This document shows, one piece after another, positions 44,202 to 55,281 of a DNA stretch of 64,000 bases. Origin of the DNA: Chondrosia reniformis (lineage: Eukaryota; Porifera; Demospongiae; Chondrillida; Chondrillidae); the NCBI GenBank assembly GCA_947172415.1, contig OX359190.1, forward strand, positions 9,672,001 through 9,736,000, given 5' to 3'. How positions within the stretch are numbered: the stretch's first letter is position 1; each line of letters begins with the position of its first letter. The notes beneath the pieces were generated by a model. It did no database searches and was not told where the DNA came from. It saw only the letters and a program-made list of their open reading frames with translations. Made by a program: the position numbers and the translations under genes.

Positions 44202-44345
44202 AAGGATTCAAAGAAAGACTTCCAGGCTGATGAAGGGTGCTATTCCCAGGAACAGCTGTCTGGCCCAGTGGAGTAGAATAACAAAGAGAAGACTTGTATC
44301 TAAAGTTCTCTCTATGTCTAATTTCCTAGTTATTAACCTTATAGT
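44202..44345 (+). repeat. family A interspersed repeat, copy f
   Basis: Forward copy with intact CTGATGA (44227-44233) and GTC, but GAAA changed to GGAA and helix I shortened. Confidence 0.85.
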
Positions 44346-44851
44346 CAAAGGTCATACATAGTACATCCTGAAGGTCATAAGTGTTGGGAAGTTGTGTTTA
44401 TATTACTCATCTAAATAGGAAGCTTAAGGCATACGTATACTTATGGCTCATCTTAAAGCTTTCTATGTATGTCAAAATTTCAAGCAGAAAAGACCATGTA
44501 TACGAAGTTGTGATTCAGAAATTAAAAGTACATGGTTCATTTTCTCAAGATGAGATAGTCCCTTTTGCTAGCTACTGATATGACCACGGTACAATTACAC
44601 AGGTCTCCCAGCTTATTTAAATCATATGCTGTTACTTTGAAGTGCTGCACAGTTGTGGCTTGGAGTTGAAGTGCTGTTTCAGTTGTCCCTTGAACAGGAT
44701 GAAACTTATTATTTGAGTGAACACAAACCAGTTTCAAACTTAGTTTCATGTTTACCATTTACCCTTTCTATTTCATGAAATGTTGTTTAAATTGTAAAAC
44801 TGTTAGCTGACAAGATTTTCTTTTTAAATTATAGACCACACTGAGGGAGAG

Positions 44852-47800
44852 ATGTCAGCTGAAGGCAACGATGTAGTCCACTCCGGGTTTCTCTTGTTGA
44901 AAGTAAAAGGGAAAATTCATTCAGTGAGGCTTCTTGCAACCTTTACATTCTAATGACTTCATTCTCTTACTAGTGTCATACAAAGTGCAGCAGCCTAATC
45001 TATGAAAAGTGTCATTTGATTAAAATGGCGGCAGTATAGGACAACACAGTTATAGAAAATGAAATAAAAATGACATGTTCATAGATCTAGGAAACATGTA
45101 TAAATGCATGATTTCATTTCATCTATATTTTTCATGTTATTGGATATCAGGTCAGCTTTCAAATTGTGTATGTGTAACTAAAGCTTTACAGGCTATTATC
45201 TTAAATTTGTGATACATGGAGGAGAAGAATAGACTTTTGTATCCTCATCCAAACCTCTCATTCGATTTACTCCCTATAGGCCTTTTACTGTAGAATGGAT
45301 GTAGTGTATAGGAAATGGTGTCTTAGAATACTCATACGTACGTATGTCTACAGATAATTGCAGTTCAGGAGGTCTTAAGTGTGGTTAATCTTTCTTCCCT
45401 CTTCAGTCCTACCATCAAGGCATCTGTGCCTTACACAGAGAAACACTGGATGGAACAAAGAGGTTGGAAATCAAGGAGCTGAACAGTGGAAAAGTTACAA
45501 CTATTCCAATTAATGACCTCCTTGAGGTCCGAGAGTCAACTTCCAAGAAAGAAAAATCTAGCAACTTTCCATTTGAGGTATAATTGTTGCTGGATTTGAT
45601 GTGACATTCAATCTCTGTACCTGCAGTGTACATATATGTATAATAAGCCTGTTTATGGATTAAAATTGAATTAAACGTATGACCACTTCAGTTTCACTGC
45701 TGGTGAAAGACGTTGAAAGGTTTTAATTTCAAAGGGGTACCAATATATGGGAGTTTCAACAGAATCATAAATAAACACTAAGACCTGTATGCATATAATA
45801 TTGAAAAGGGCATATCAATGAAAAAAATGAATTTTACAGATATCTGAATTTATAAATATATTGTTATCAACATGATGTATTATTGTTGCTAGGTAATCTG
45901 TGCCAAAGGAAAGCATACATTAGCAGCTGAAACAAAAGAAGAACGACAAAATTGGATTGCTCTGATTAACAAAATATTTTCCGGTGAACCTGAACCAGGA
46001 ATTACTTGTGAGTGTTCCAATACTTCAGATTTTCTTGATATTTCCGGTGCTTCTTCACCAAATCTGGCTAGCTGTTTAAAATTTCATTATATTAATGTAA
46101 TGCACTTTGCACTTTAATAATAAGAATGAGAGTAATCTAATTGAGTCTGCACATCGAAGTGAATGAGGTCCATCTGATTCATTTAATTATTTATTTATTT
46201 ATTTATTTCTGCAGATAAATACTCTGTCACAATGCAAGCTAACGAGAGTAGCAAGAAGTTTGGGATGAGTGGAAACTATGTTCTTCAAATTTCAGAAATC
46301 AACATGTCGCTCTATTCGGCTACTGGGCTCATACCGACGCCATTTAATTTGGATTTGTGTGACATCCGGCGGTTGCAGCAATGTTCTCTGATGGGGAAGC
46401 AAGGCGGGAGGGAGGATATCATTGTGATATACACCATGCCGTAAGTGAATATCTTCTCCCCTCACTGCATGATTGTTCAGGTCTGGTTTCATGCAGTAAT
46501 ACGTACATATGTAGTGTGAATAAATTGATTACAACCAAAATGAACAATTATTTCATAAGGATGGCAATAAAACATAGTTTATTATTGGTGAAATTTGTAT
46601 TATGATTGATTTAGTAGTTTGTAATTATTCATTGTCAGTTAATTAACATTTTAATCCTAGAGGGAAATAGCAGTTAACCAGTTACCTCTTAGAAGCTCTC
46701 TAAAGCCTTTGAAAATTAATGTGGTTCCTTCTCTCCATCCTTACAGGCACAGTGGAGTTGGTGAAGGGACTTATGTGCTTAAGTCACCAAATTCTAGTGA
46801 AATCTCCCAGATCATTGATCGAAGGATAAAGATTCTACTTCAGAGAGATGGTAGCTCAGATGAAGTGTCTATTGTCAGTCGTGAGAGCACACCTCCTCCT
46901 CTCCCATCCTGTAAGTAATACTTCCTGTAACTGCTCCTTCCTGTAAGTAATTCTTCCTGTAACTGCTCCTTCCTGTAAGAAATCCTTCCTGTAACTGCTC
47001 CTTCCTGTAACTTCTCCTTCCTATAACTGCTCCTTCCTGTAACTGCTCCTTCCTGTAACTTCTCCTTCCTGTAACTGCTCCTTCCTGTAAGTACTGTACT
47101 TTTCCTGTGAGTATCTTTTCCTGTAAGTGTCCTAAACTGTCACTTTTCTGTGAGTGCCCCTCCCTCTCATGTCCTGTAAGTGCCCCTCCCCTCTCATGTC
47201 CTGTAAGTGCCCCTCCTCTCTCATGTCCTGTGAGTGCCCCTCCCCTCTCATGTCCTGTAAGTGCCCCTCCCTCTCATGTCCTGTGAGTGCCCCTCCCCTC
47301 TCATGTCCTGTGAGTGCCCCTCCCTCTCATGTCCTGTAAGTGCCCCTCCCCTCTCATGTCCTGTAAGTGCCCCTCCTCTCTCATGTCCTGTGAGTGCCCC
47401 TCCCCTCTCATGTCCTGCAAGTGCCCCTCCCTCTCATGTCCTGTAAGTGCCCCTCCCCTCTCATATCCTGTAAGTTTCATTCAGTCTTTACTGAGGCAAT
47501 GTGTAATTTATAACAAAATTAATTTTTCTTTCAGCCTCAGGATCTAAGAAGAGGGGAAAGAGGCAGCATAGTATGGAGAACAATGTCATGAAGTATCACG
47601 AGCGTCCTAGCATTAAGCTAAAGAATGGAATACAAGATCGCAGCAGAAGCTTCACCTCCACGAGATCTGGCAGCATAAACTCTGAAATTGTGAAAGCTCT
47701 TTCCCCTCAAGAAAAAGCACCAAAGAAAACTCTAGCCAACATTGGGCACTCCTATTCTGAAGACAGTCCAATGTCACCTAGATCTAAGACATTTACTAGT

Positions 47801-50487
47801 CAGAATTCATTCACTAGTACCACATCCGATGCCTTTAATGATGAACCTATACTTGTTGACACGAAGGAGATTATGAGCCAAGTTAGAGCCTTGAAGAAGA
47901 ATGGGTTTGTGCAGCGCAATGCTTCAATCAATGAGCAAGAAGAGTTTGCTCCTACTCTCCCTCCTCGCAGACTTCCTTTCAGAAATGACAGTACGTTACT
48001 TTTTATTTATACATACTTAGGTACAGCAGAACCTATATGATTGGTCACCTCTCTAGGATGGTCACCTCTCTAGGATGGTCACCTCTCTAGGATGCCCGCC
48101 TCTCTAGGATGGTCACCTCTCTAGGATGGTCACCTCTCTAGGATGCCCGCCTCTCTAGGATGGTCACCTCTCTAGGATGGTCACCTCTCTAGGATGGTCA
48201 CCTCTCTAGGATGCCCGCCTCTCTAGGATGGTCACCTCTCTAGGATGGTCACCTCTCTAGGATGGTCACCTCTCTAGAATGGCCGCCTCTCTAGGATGGT
48301 CACCTCTCTAGGATGGTCACCTCTCTAGGATGCCTGTCTCTCTAGGATGCCCACCTCTCTAGGATAGCTACTTCTATTGGTATCCAAAATTTAAATATGT
48401 TACTGTCACCTATCTAAATCAGCCAGATTATTTAGGTCCCTAAGGTAATTGGATTAAGCAGGTTCAGCTGTGTATTCTACCATGTGATCTTGTCTCCATC
48501 ATCTTTGTAGGAAGTTATTCACCTCCAATTAGCAACTTCTCAGGCAGCCCTTCTCCTGGTACACCGTCGTCTCGTTTCCCGTCCTATGGTACAAGTGGTA
48601 GACACCAGTCTCTCTCAAGTAGGTCCTCCAACAACTCTGAGGGATCTCCCAGGAAACATAAGGGATCTGTAGGCAGCAACTGTAGCTACCACTTGACCAA
48701 TGGTTCTTCACTCAACAACAGTTTTGGCGGGACTCCTAATGGAATGCCCCTGGATGTGCTTCAGCGTAGTGAACAGAGACGAGTATCGGAACAAATGACT
48801 CTAGCTAAGTGGGCTCCGCATCATCGCAAGGAGTCAAAACCTCTTCCTGAGCTGCCTGACAGAGATGCTAGGTACATCAGTAATAGTGACATCCAACCAG
48901 GGCCTGAAAGGATACACCGACCCATTGTGAACTTTCCACCACACCTTTCTGACTCCACCTCGACACCAGGTGGCTCTACTCGGTCTTCCTCCTGTGATGA
49001 AAGTGGATACCTGATTTTGAAGGCGGATGACAAGGATTTAGCTAGTTGGTTAGAACACAAAGCAACTCAGAAAGATTCATCGCCTGCAGTAAAGGAAGGG
49101 AAGAGACAAGTACATCGCAACACTTCCGCTGATGTAATATTGCAGAAGAAGGTAAATTATTATCTTCATAAAGTTGCAGTACAACCTAACACTAAAGCAT
49201 CTGAATAAAATTCACCAAGAATCCTCTTTATTAGTTAAATGTCTTTCACTTTAGGATACTAGTGATATTGCACTGCAGGATATTGAGGATGGATATGAAC
49301 CGCCCCCAGGACACACCCACTTGAAGAAGAAGAAAGCTAAATCATTCAGTGAAGACACAAACATGCTTCCAGAATTTTACGACAACGTTGAGGAATTGAC
49401 CAGTGCACAGGTAAATATTAATGATACGCTCGTTCATACGAATTAAAGAATTAGTGAGCTTCAGCAACTGAGAATTCTTGAGAATTAAACAGTTCAACCC
49501 AAAGGCTTTCAACAGCAATATAATAAAGAGAAATGTGTTTAAACAAGTAACTCCTGACATCTATTTAAACACACGAGAGGTGTTACTTACATGTAATTTT
49601 ACTTCTTCTTTTCTTGTACATAGCACTTGCCGAACGGACACAATCACAGTGACTCGGAGAGTACATCAAGGGAAACCAGCAGCTCCCCCTACTCCAACTT
49701 GCCTCTCGGTGCCATGGCAACAGGTGGACCCACTCAAAGAAGTCCTGCTCTGTCTTCCTCAGATGATGAAGACGTCAGTAACTGGACCAACATCACATCA
49801 CTCTCTGAAGCTGAAGGTATGATTGATATTTAGCATTTGGAGATCATAAAATGATCAATACTCGGTTTATAATTAATAATTGTATGTGTATTTCAGATAA
49901 ATATATTGCAATTTATGTGTATTCTTTTTTTTCAATTTTCCAATCAATTTACCAGGAATGCATGTTAGAAGAAAGATTAGTACCTCTTCAGTGACAGGCA
50001 GACGAGTTTCCATCCACAAGTCCTCCTCCATTACCGGCCTGAATAACCTGATTACACCAATTGTTTCGGAGGCTCATTATACAAGAGGTACGTAGACTTG
50101 TATGCACTGACAAGCTGTTTTGAATAGTCCTTTGAATTGACAGTTATATGGCACTGCTTGCTTTATGTTTTAGATGGATCGGACAGCGAGAATGATGAAA
50201 GAGAAGATCCAATTGAAATTGCCCAATTAACCCGACGACTGATTAGGCAGGGTATGTTAAGCGCTGTGCATGTAGTTGCATCACCCCTTAGTCTATATAT
50301 AGTAGTTGCATCACCCCTCTTATCCTAATCAGATAGGTACAGTCTATATATAGTAGTTGCATCACCCCTTAGTCTATATATATATATAGTACATCATGCT
50401 TCTTATTATCTCTTTATTTCAGATACATCAACTTCGAACTTCAGATCAATGGAGAACATACATGAGGCTGCCATGAATGCTACATAA
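44852..50487 (+). CDS. PH-PTB docking protein of the IRS/DOK type
   Basis: Twelve exons join in phase: 44852-44902, 45407-45577, 45893-46007, 46215-46440, 46747-46910, 47535-47990, 48511-49151, 49255-49410, 49624-49816, 49956-50087, 50174-50251 and 50423-50487, giving 815 residues. A PH domain spans about 9-112 (VHSGFLLLK to the conserved Trp in RQNWIALINKIF). An IRS/DOK-type PTB domain follows at about 114-225 (YVLQISEINMSLYSATG, CDIRRLQQCSLMGK, GTYVLKSPNSSEISQIID). The long tail is Ser/Pro-rich and disordered, with tyrosine motifs suited to SH2 binding: YDNV near 576 and YSNL near 609 (GRB2-type), plus EDGYEPPP near 548, and a PPLPS proline stretch. Such proteins sit at the inner membrane and relay receptor tyrosine kinase signals. 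I did not see clear YxxM PI3-kinase motifs, so DOK-like is as likely as IRS-like. The coding exon begins after an acceptor at 44834, so a 5' UTR exon lies upstream. Introns 5 and 6 hold splice-site-like arrays. Confidence 0.9.
45213..45335 (+). repeat. family A interspersed repeat, truncated copy g
   Basis: Tail half in forward orientation in intron 1 (coding part) of the PH-PTB gene; the ribozyme core is absent. Confidence 0.78.
46911..47480 (+). repeat. array of splice-donor-like repeats in intron 5 of the PH-PTB gene
   Basis: The array begins at the authentic exon 5 donor (TCCT|GTAAGT at 46911) and repeats that junction. First come CTTCCTGTAACTGCTC-type units (to about 47100), then 25-27 bp units containing CATGTCCTGTAAGTGCCCCT (to about 47480). 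By count about 17 copies keep GTAAGT or GTGAGT. Reading frames across it (PLMSCKCPS-type) are artefacts. Confidence 0.93.
48045..48367 (+). repeat. 17-bp array of acceptor-like repeats in intron 6
   Basis: About 19 copies of GATGGTCACCTCTCTAG with minor variants. Each contains a short pyrimidine run and TAG|G, resembling a 3' splice site. The real acceptor used in the model is at 48510. Confidence 0.93.
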
Positions 50488-51046
50488 ATAACCAAGACTT
50501 TGAAACTGGACTTTTGGCATTATATACAATTTTTTCATTATTTTGTCATTTATTTTGTATGTACGTAATCTCTTTCAGCATCTTATATAATATTATCTAT
50601 ATGCTTAAATATGTGTGTATACGTATGTGTACTCTTCAATATTATATGCATACTTTAAAATTGCGACTGCCATATATAGAGCTGCATGCATATACATATA
50701 GGTCCTTGCTCTTGGGGAAAACATATCTAAATTAACTGTACACTCTAAGTTCGTGAACAAAGGGAGTTATAATTACACAGAGCCTGCGTGTGTGTAATTA
50801 AAGGCTATGATGATATATATGCCAAACCAGCCAAGTCAAATTTGCCCTATATATCTCTCACCATACATTACGTTCATATACCAGAATTTATTGTACATTT
50901 AGCACTGCAACTCTTTCAAACAGACAGATATATGAAGCTGAAAATTTAAAGTTAAAATTTGTATATAAGTGTATGACGCCCTATTATAATTAATAATAAT
51001 TATACTATATGTATATAAATTACTATTACGTTATGCACAAAACACT
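50488..51046. other. spacer between PH-PTB gene and MSMO1 copy A
   Basis: AT-rich, with the 3' UTR of the docking-protein gene. 50854-50939 is a copy of the dispersed repeat at 11201-11283. No gene seen. Confidence 0.5.
50854..50939 (+). repeat. dispersed repeat C, copy 2
   Basis: Alignable with 11201-11283 in the same orientation; see that entry. Confidence 0.7.
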
Positions 51047-54000
51047 TTAATCATCTTTCTTCTCAGGGAAGGCCACTCCTAGTTCCTTCTTACTGAGGTA
51101 CTCCTTGTACTGGTGGTCAGTGCCAAAGAGCTTGTCCCACCAGACAAAGGTGCTCGAGTAGTTACCATTAAAGTTCATGTGATGGAAATCATGCCATCTT
51201 GCACCTGAAGAAGACAGTGATCAGATGACAGACGGGTAGAAATCAGTAAGATATATGGAGAGGCATGCAGGATAATGATTTAGCAATGGGAGTGAGTGGT
51301 GAAGCAATAGTGAGTGATGAAGCAATAGTGAAGCAATAGTGAAGCAATAGTATGAGTGATGAAGCAATAGTAAGACACATTACTAGTGACTGACAATCTG
51401 CATATCTCACTTACCTGCATATCCAGGGATGAGGTGTAGAAGGTTGAAGGGGAAGTCATAACCGCTGTGGACATCAATGGTCTCCAACAACCTGAAGAAC
51501 ATCCAAGCCCAGAGGAAGAAGACGTGGTTGGCAAAGAAGAGGATTCCAAAGAAGAAGCCACCTCCTAATACTGTAGGAAAGATAGCCTCATTAAAAACTT
51601 CCAATCTAAAGAACAACATGGCTGAAGAATAGGGGAGTTTAGGATCAAGAGCTAATTAAAAACCATCACCATTTGACTCTGGATTTGGATCATTATAAGT
51701 AAGAAACAGATGTCTATACATCTCAACCATCATTTTGAGTGGCTAAGGGAAGACTCTGGTTCCCATCAAATATATTTTGGTTCCACCCAATTAGCTCAGG
51801 AGACATGAGTGGGTGGGGTAATTCCAGAGTCACATGACGATAACATGGCAGAGATTTAATATATGGTGAATGTAAAGCATCTATATCTTTTATTAGAAAT
51901 CCTAGAGGACTGCGATGTGTCTGTTCCTATGGTTACGTACTGTTCCTATGGTTACGTACTTAGGGTCTCCAGTGGGTGGGCGTATTCTGCTACAAGTCCA
52001 AAAGGCACTTGAAAGTGGTGATGCACTTTGTGTATGTACTTGTAGACTCTTCTGTGGTGAAGAAGACGATGGAAGAAGTAGTGCCATGTGTCTTCAATCA
52101 CAGCACAGCAGAAGCACCTTCCCAGCACAGAGTACCTAGGGGAGGGGCAAGGAGGAGGTTGCATCATCACTCTACCATGACCTTAAGAAATGTACATGTA
52201 GTAAAGTAGGATCTTCAAGTCTCATGAATACACCATTTTACTTACTTACTACATCTACTTAAAAATAAAGGCCTATATATAGGGAACTAAACCTAGTGAG
52301 AACTTTGGATGAAGATACAAGAGTTTTCTCCTTCTATATACTTCTCTTCTTCTCAACTGGGCCAGACAGCTGAGCCTGTTTCTGGGAACTCCATCCTTCA
52401 TCAGTGACCCTGGGAATCTTTTTGTCTTCTTCTTGATCTTTTGTGAGTCCTTGGCTTAAACTTTAGAAACTCATAAAGTGAAATAAGACTAATATGATTG
52501 ATTTCTCTTCTCCTGACCGCTCTAGAGGCACCTGACATGATATAGCACTAAATATAGTAAGTATTGAGAGTAACATTCCTACCATCTTGGCAACCTCTCC
52601 CAGTCATAGGGAATGTCCATAAGGATAGTGAAGTAGTAAGTCCCTGCAATTAGTGGTATCTGGAAATGATTAGAAGAAATACATTGATATTAGACGTAGT
52701 GACAGTATTCACTACTCTAGATCTAGTATTACTGCCACTCTCCTTTTAATATTATATATATAGGATCTATCTATGCTAGTTTAATACATGCCATACATAT
52801 ACACCTATAGTAATAGCCATTCCTATACTTCCTCCTTATTATACTTCCTCCTGATGCTCACCTGATGTGTCAGGTCATACGTTCATATATTATATCCCAT
52901 TTCATCAAACCTCACTTATACAAGAATACCAACAATGACATTTCCTAATTTGGCATGTGTATTCATCAGCCCACACCAGTGAGAACGCATGATTCTCACC
53001 TGATCACATCAGCTGACCTACCTCTTGCCAGTTTGAATAATAATAACAATACTGGCTAGATAATGATATTCATAGATGATCAGTGTGACCTTTCCAAGTC
53101 TTAAGTGTCCCTTTTACATGTTCTAACACCACATTATTTAAACTTTATCATTTAGTATTTCTTTCTTGTGTGAACATTATCCTTCTCCTTATGGGTAATC
53201 TATTGCTACACACTACATCCATTCTACAGTAATGGAACTAAACCTAGTGAGAGCTTTGGGTGAGGATACAGGAGTCTTTTCTTTAATATTCTTCTCCACC
53301 GGGTCATGGCTGTTTCTGGGAATACCATCCTTCATCAGTGACCCGGAAGTCTTTCTGGAAAAGTTCCTTCGATCTTCACATCTCAAATACGTATATGTAA
53401 CTGCATTTCCCACAATCCACCCTCTCTCATTAACCCCTCCTCCCACCCCCTCCGTTATCCACTTTTCTTTATTTCTCGACAGTAACTCATATCTCTCCCA
53501 CCTCCCTCAGTCTCCCACCTACCTCAGTCTCCCACCTCCCTCAGTCTCCCACCTCCCTCAGTCTCCCACCTCCCTCAGTCTCCCACCTCCCTCAGTCTCC
53601 CACCTCCCTCAATCTCCCACCTTTATAAACTCACTTGTATAAATACATGATTAAAAATTAGTCTTTTCATGCACATCCACTGCTTTTCAAAGGTCTCCCT
53701 TTGGCCCTATATACAGATTAACAGAATTACAGCACATTGCTAAACAGATTTAGTAACAAAACCATATGAATAGATCTTTTGAAATGATCATCTTTTAACT
53801 TTTAGAGCATCCAGTGACCCTACAGGTCGAACCTCTGACAGTCAAGAAGTGTCTTTAGACGCTCTAAAGTCGAAAGATGATCCTTTCAAAAGATAAGTTC
53901 AATGCAGTTAGGAGAAATCCTTAATCTATTACACACGAATAGACTATGCTAAATCAGTGTGATATACTATGCAGTATATAATGATATGGAAACTCCACTA

Positions 54001-55281
54001 GCCTAAAAATATCACTGGACGATGTCGAAGTCAAACGCTTCGGCCCAATCCTGGGCCCTCATCAGTGAAAGATTATTTTTTTAGGCTAGGGGAGTTTCCA
54101 TATCATTATATGATGCAGCAACCTAGCCACACAGAAACTTTCCATACTATGCAGTTATTGATGATTCTTGAGCTTCTAATAGCAGCTTACAAAGTACTTG
54201 GGAATAAACATGAAAATAGTATACACAATATGTATACTATTTATTTAATTGAGTGCCAACAACATAGTTTTACAGTGATAAACAGTTTGAATGAAATGTC
54301 TTCTTTGGGATAAGGATTCACAGAAGATCAAGATAAAGAAAAAGACAAAGACTCCCAGGATCACTAATGAAGGGTGGTATACCCAGAAACAGCTGTCTGA
54401 CCCAGTGGAGAAGAAGATAAAAGAAGGAAGAAAAGACTCCTGTATCTTCATCCAAAGCTCTCTTCAGGTTTAGTTCCCTATAGGCTCTTTTACAGAATAG
54501 GCACAGCATGTAGGAAAATGGTGTATTAGATTTTTATGGTCCTCCTCCACCCCAAAGAGCTCTCTCTCAGTTGAAGCACTTTTAGACATAGCATCTTCGC
54601 ATGCTAGAATTAGTATAGTTTTTAAGTGTTAAAGGTAAAAGGAGGTGAACAAGTAAATATTTCTGAACTACCTACAGTACTACTTTAGTTGTACGGCTTC
54701 CTTGTAACAACTAGGGTGCCATTTTTCTTATAAACCATAATATCCCTATCTTGCTACTCACTTGAATTTTATAACTTCTTGCAAGATACAGAAACTGAGA
54801 TAAGAATCCCGGAAGACATAGTCCAAAATATACAATCTATTTGTTAGAGAAGGAAAGGCAACATGTGAAGCGAATTGCACGTGGGGCAATTCTGATATCA
54901 TGGAATGATTTTAAGCAATGATTAAGAATGAAGAAATAATACTTTCTCAAATCCTTCAGATGCTATTCTTCATTTGACAAACAATTTCTTAAATTTCAGA
55001 CATAAAGAGTTTCGACCAGCACTCTTTGAAATAGTATTAGAATGTGCAATTATTTATTTATTATTTACCACATAGAGATATATAATAGTCGAAGGTGTTA
55101 GTATTTAGTAATATCGGCTCGCCTCATGAAGAAGTATAGAGCCGTAAGTTGCTATGGCGAACTTGGAGTAGTTATCGGTCATGTAGCGCCAGCCCAACTC
55201 AAAGTACGGCAGAGTAGGATTATCCGGAACGAACTGGTCATAAGCGCTCGTTAGCACATTTAAAGTAGAGTTGATGTCCAT
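51047..55281 (-). CDS. MSMO1: methylsterol monooxygenase 1, copy A
   Basis: Seven exons (55281-55123, 54836-54762, 53706-53635, 52659-52583, 52135-51960, 51570-51415, 51204-51047) join in phase to 290 residues, the usual length. It belongs to the sterol desaturase/fatty acid hydroxylase superfamily and oxidises the C4 methyl groups of sterol precursors at the ER. The three iron-binding histidine boxes are present: HRLLHH (about 150), HKVHH (about 163) and HDFHH (about 243). Hydrophobic segments lie near 45-70, 103-115 and 180-205. The exon 1 donor is GCGAGC (55122 downward), a GC-AG intron, while copy B has GTTAGA there. Exon lengths are the same in both copies. Introns hold three family A and two family B repeats and a CCTCAGTCTCCCAC array. 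Confidence 0.93.
51775..51840 (-). repeat. dispersed repeat D
   Basis: The reverse complement (ACTCTGGAATTACCCCACCC and onward) aligns with 10797-10845. It lies in intron 5 of MSMO1 copy A. Family unknown. Confidence 0.55.
51920..51959 (-). repeat. duplicated donor segment in MSMO1 copy A
   Basis: TGTTCCTATGGTTACGTAC occurs twice in a row directly after exon 5, so two GTACGT donors lie about 19 bp apart on the minus strand. Confidence 0.85.
52225..52462 (-). repeat. family A interspersed repeat, copy h
   Basis: Full-length-type copy in reverse orientation in intron 4 of MSMO1 copy A. It contains the most complete hammerhead core (see 52359-52410). Confidence 0.92.
52359..52410 (-). ncRNA. 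type I hammerhead ribozyme motif
   Basis: Read on the minus strand: helix I strand GGGTCA (52410-52405), CTGATGA (52404-52398), helix II segment (52397-52383), GAAA (52382-52379), helix III ACAG/CTGT, cleavage triplet GTC (52367-52365) and helix I strand TGGCCC (52364-52359). GGGUCA pairs fully with UGGCCC (with one G-U), and helix III pairs four bases. All invariant core bases are present. Helix II is weak in this copy but perfect in the sister at 54371-54385. Self-cleavage is predicted, not shown. Confidence 0.65.
53200..53365 (-). repeat. family A interspersed repeat, copy i
   Basis: Reverse copy in intron 3 of MSMO1 copy A. CTGATGA, helix II and GAAA are intact; the cleavage triplet and helix III are altered by a small deletion. 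Confidence 0.88.
53490..53622. repeat. 17-bp CTCAGTCTCCCACCTCC minisatellite
   Basis: About eight copies immediately downstream (on the gene strand) of the exon 3 donor of MSMO1 copy A. Confidence 0.92.
53777..53930. repeat. inverted-repeat element, family B copy
   Basis: Arms 53777-53794 and 53875-53892 pair at 17 of 18 positions. The interior (GACCCTACAGGTCGAAC and CTCTAAAGTCGAAAGATGAT) and the right flank (AATCCTTA) align with the copy at 7785. Intron 2 of MSMO1 copy A. Confidence 0.75.
53982..54105. repeat. inverted-repeat element with hammerhead-like core
   Basis: Near-perfect 28-bp inverted arms (53982-54009 and 54078-54105). On the minus strand the loop carries CTGATGA, a GGGCCC/GGGCC hairpin and GAAGCG, an order like a hammerhead core; GAAA is replaced by GAAG, so activity is doubtful. 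Intron 2 of MSMO1 copy A. Confidence 0.75.
54310..54536 (+). repeat. family A interspersed repeat, copy j (reference copy)
   Basis: About 227 bp from AAGGATTCACAGAAGATC to TGTATTAGATTTTT. Hammerhead positions: CTAATGA at 54364-54370 (one change from CTGATGA), a perfect helix II at 54372-54384 (GGGT / ACCC), GAAA at 54386-54389, GTC at 54395-54397 and TGACCC after it. No open frame or tRNA-like promoter is seen. Intron 2 of MSMO1 copy A. Confidence 0.92.

Larger units (their letters stand above)
35449..44834. other. 9.4-kb region without recognised coding exons
   Basis: No convincing protein-coding exon was found on either strand. A likely non-coding exon ends at a GTAAGT donor at 35857, and the next strong acceptor leading into coding sequence is at 44834, so the region may be the first intron of the PH-PTB gene. 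It also holds family A repeat copies, GT-rich runs at 42305-42375, a TGGA-rich run at 36838-36895, a perfect X-box at 39541 and a 5S-like segment near 40800. Long intron length is out of scale with other introns here, so unrecognised genes cannot be excluded. Confidence 0.45.

Noticed and set aside
45020-45040. ATGGCGGCAG start-like motif as a gene start
   Set aside because: The frame closes after four codons and it lies inside an intron of the PH-PTB gene; an alternative promoter is possible but unsupported.
47154-47547. PLMSCKCPS-type repeat frames
   Set aside because: Produced by the donor-like minisatellite in intron 5 of the PH-PTB gene.
54318-54509. Minus-strand frames such as [12 protein letters not shown] across the interspersed repeats
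   Set aside because: The same frame fragments recur because the repeat recurs; the frames are broken differently in each copy and the strand is opposite to the ribozyme.
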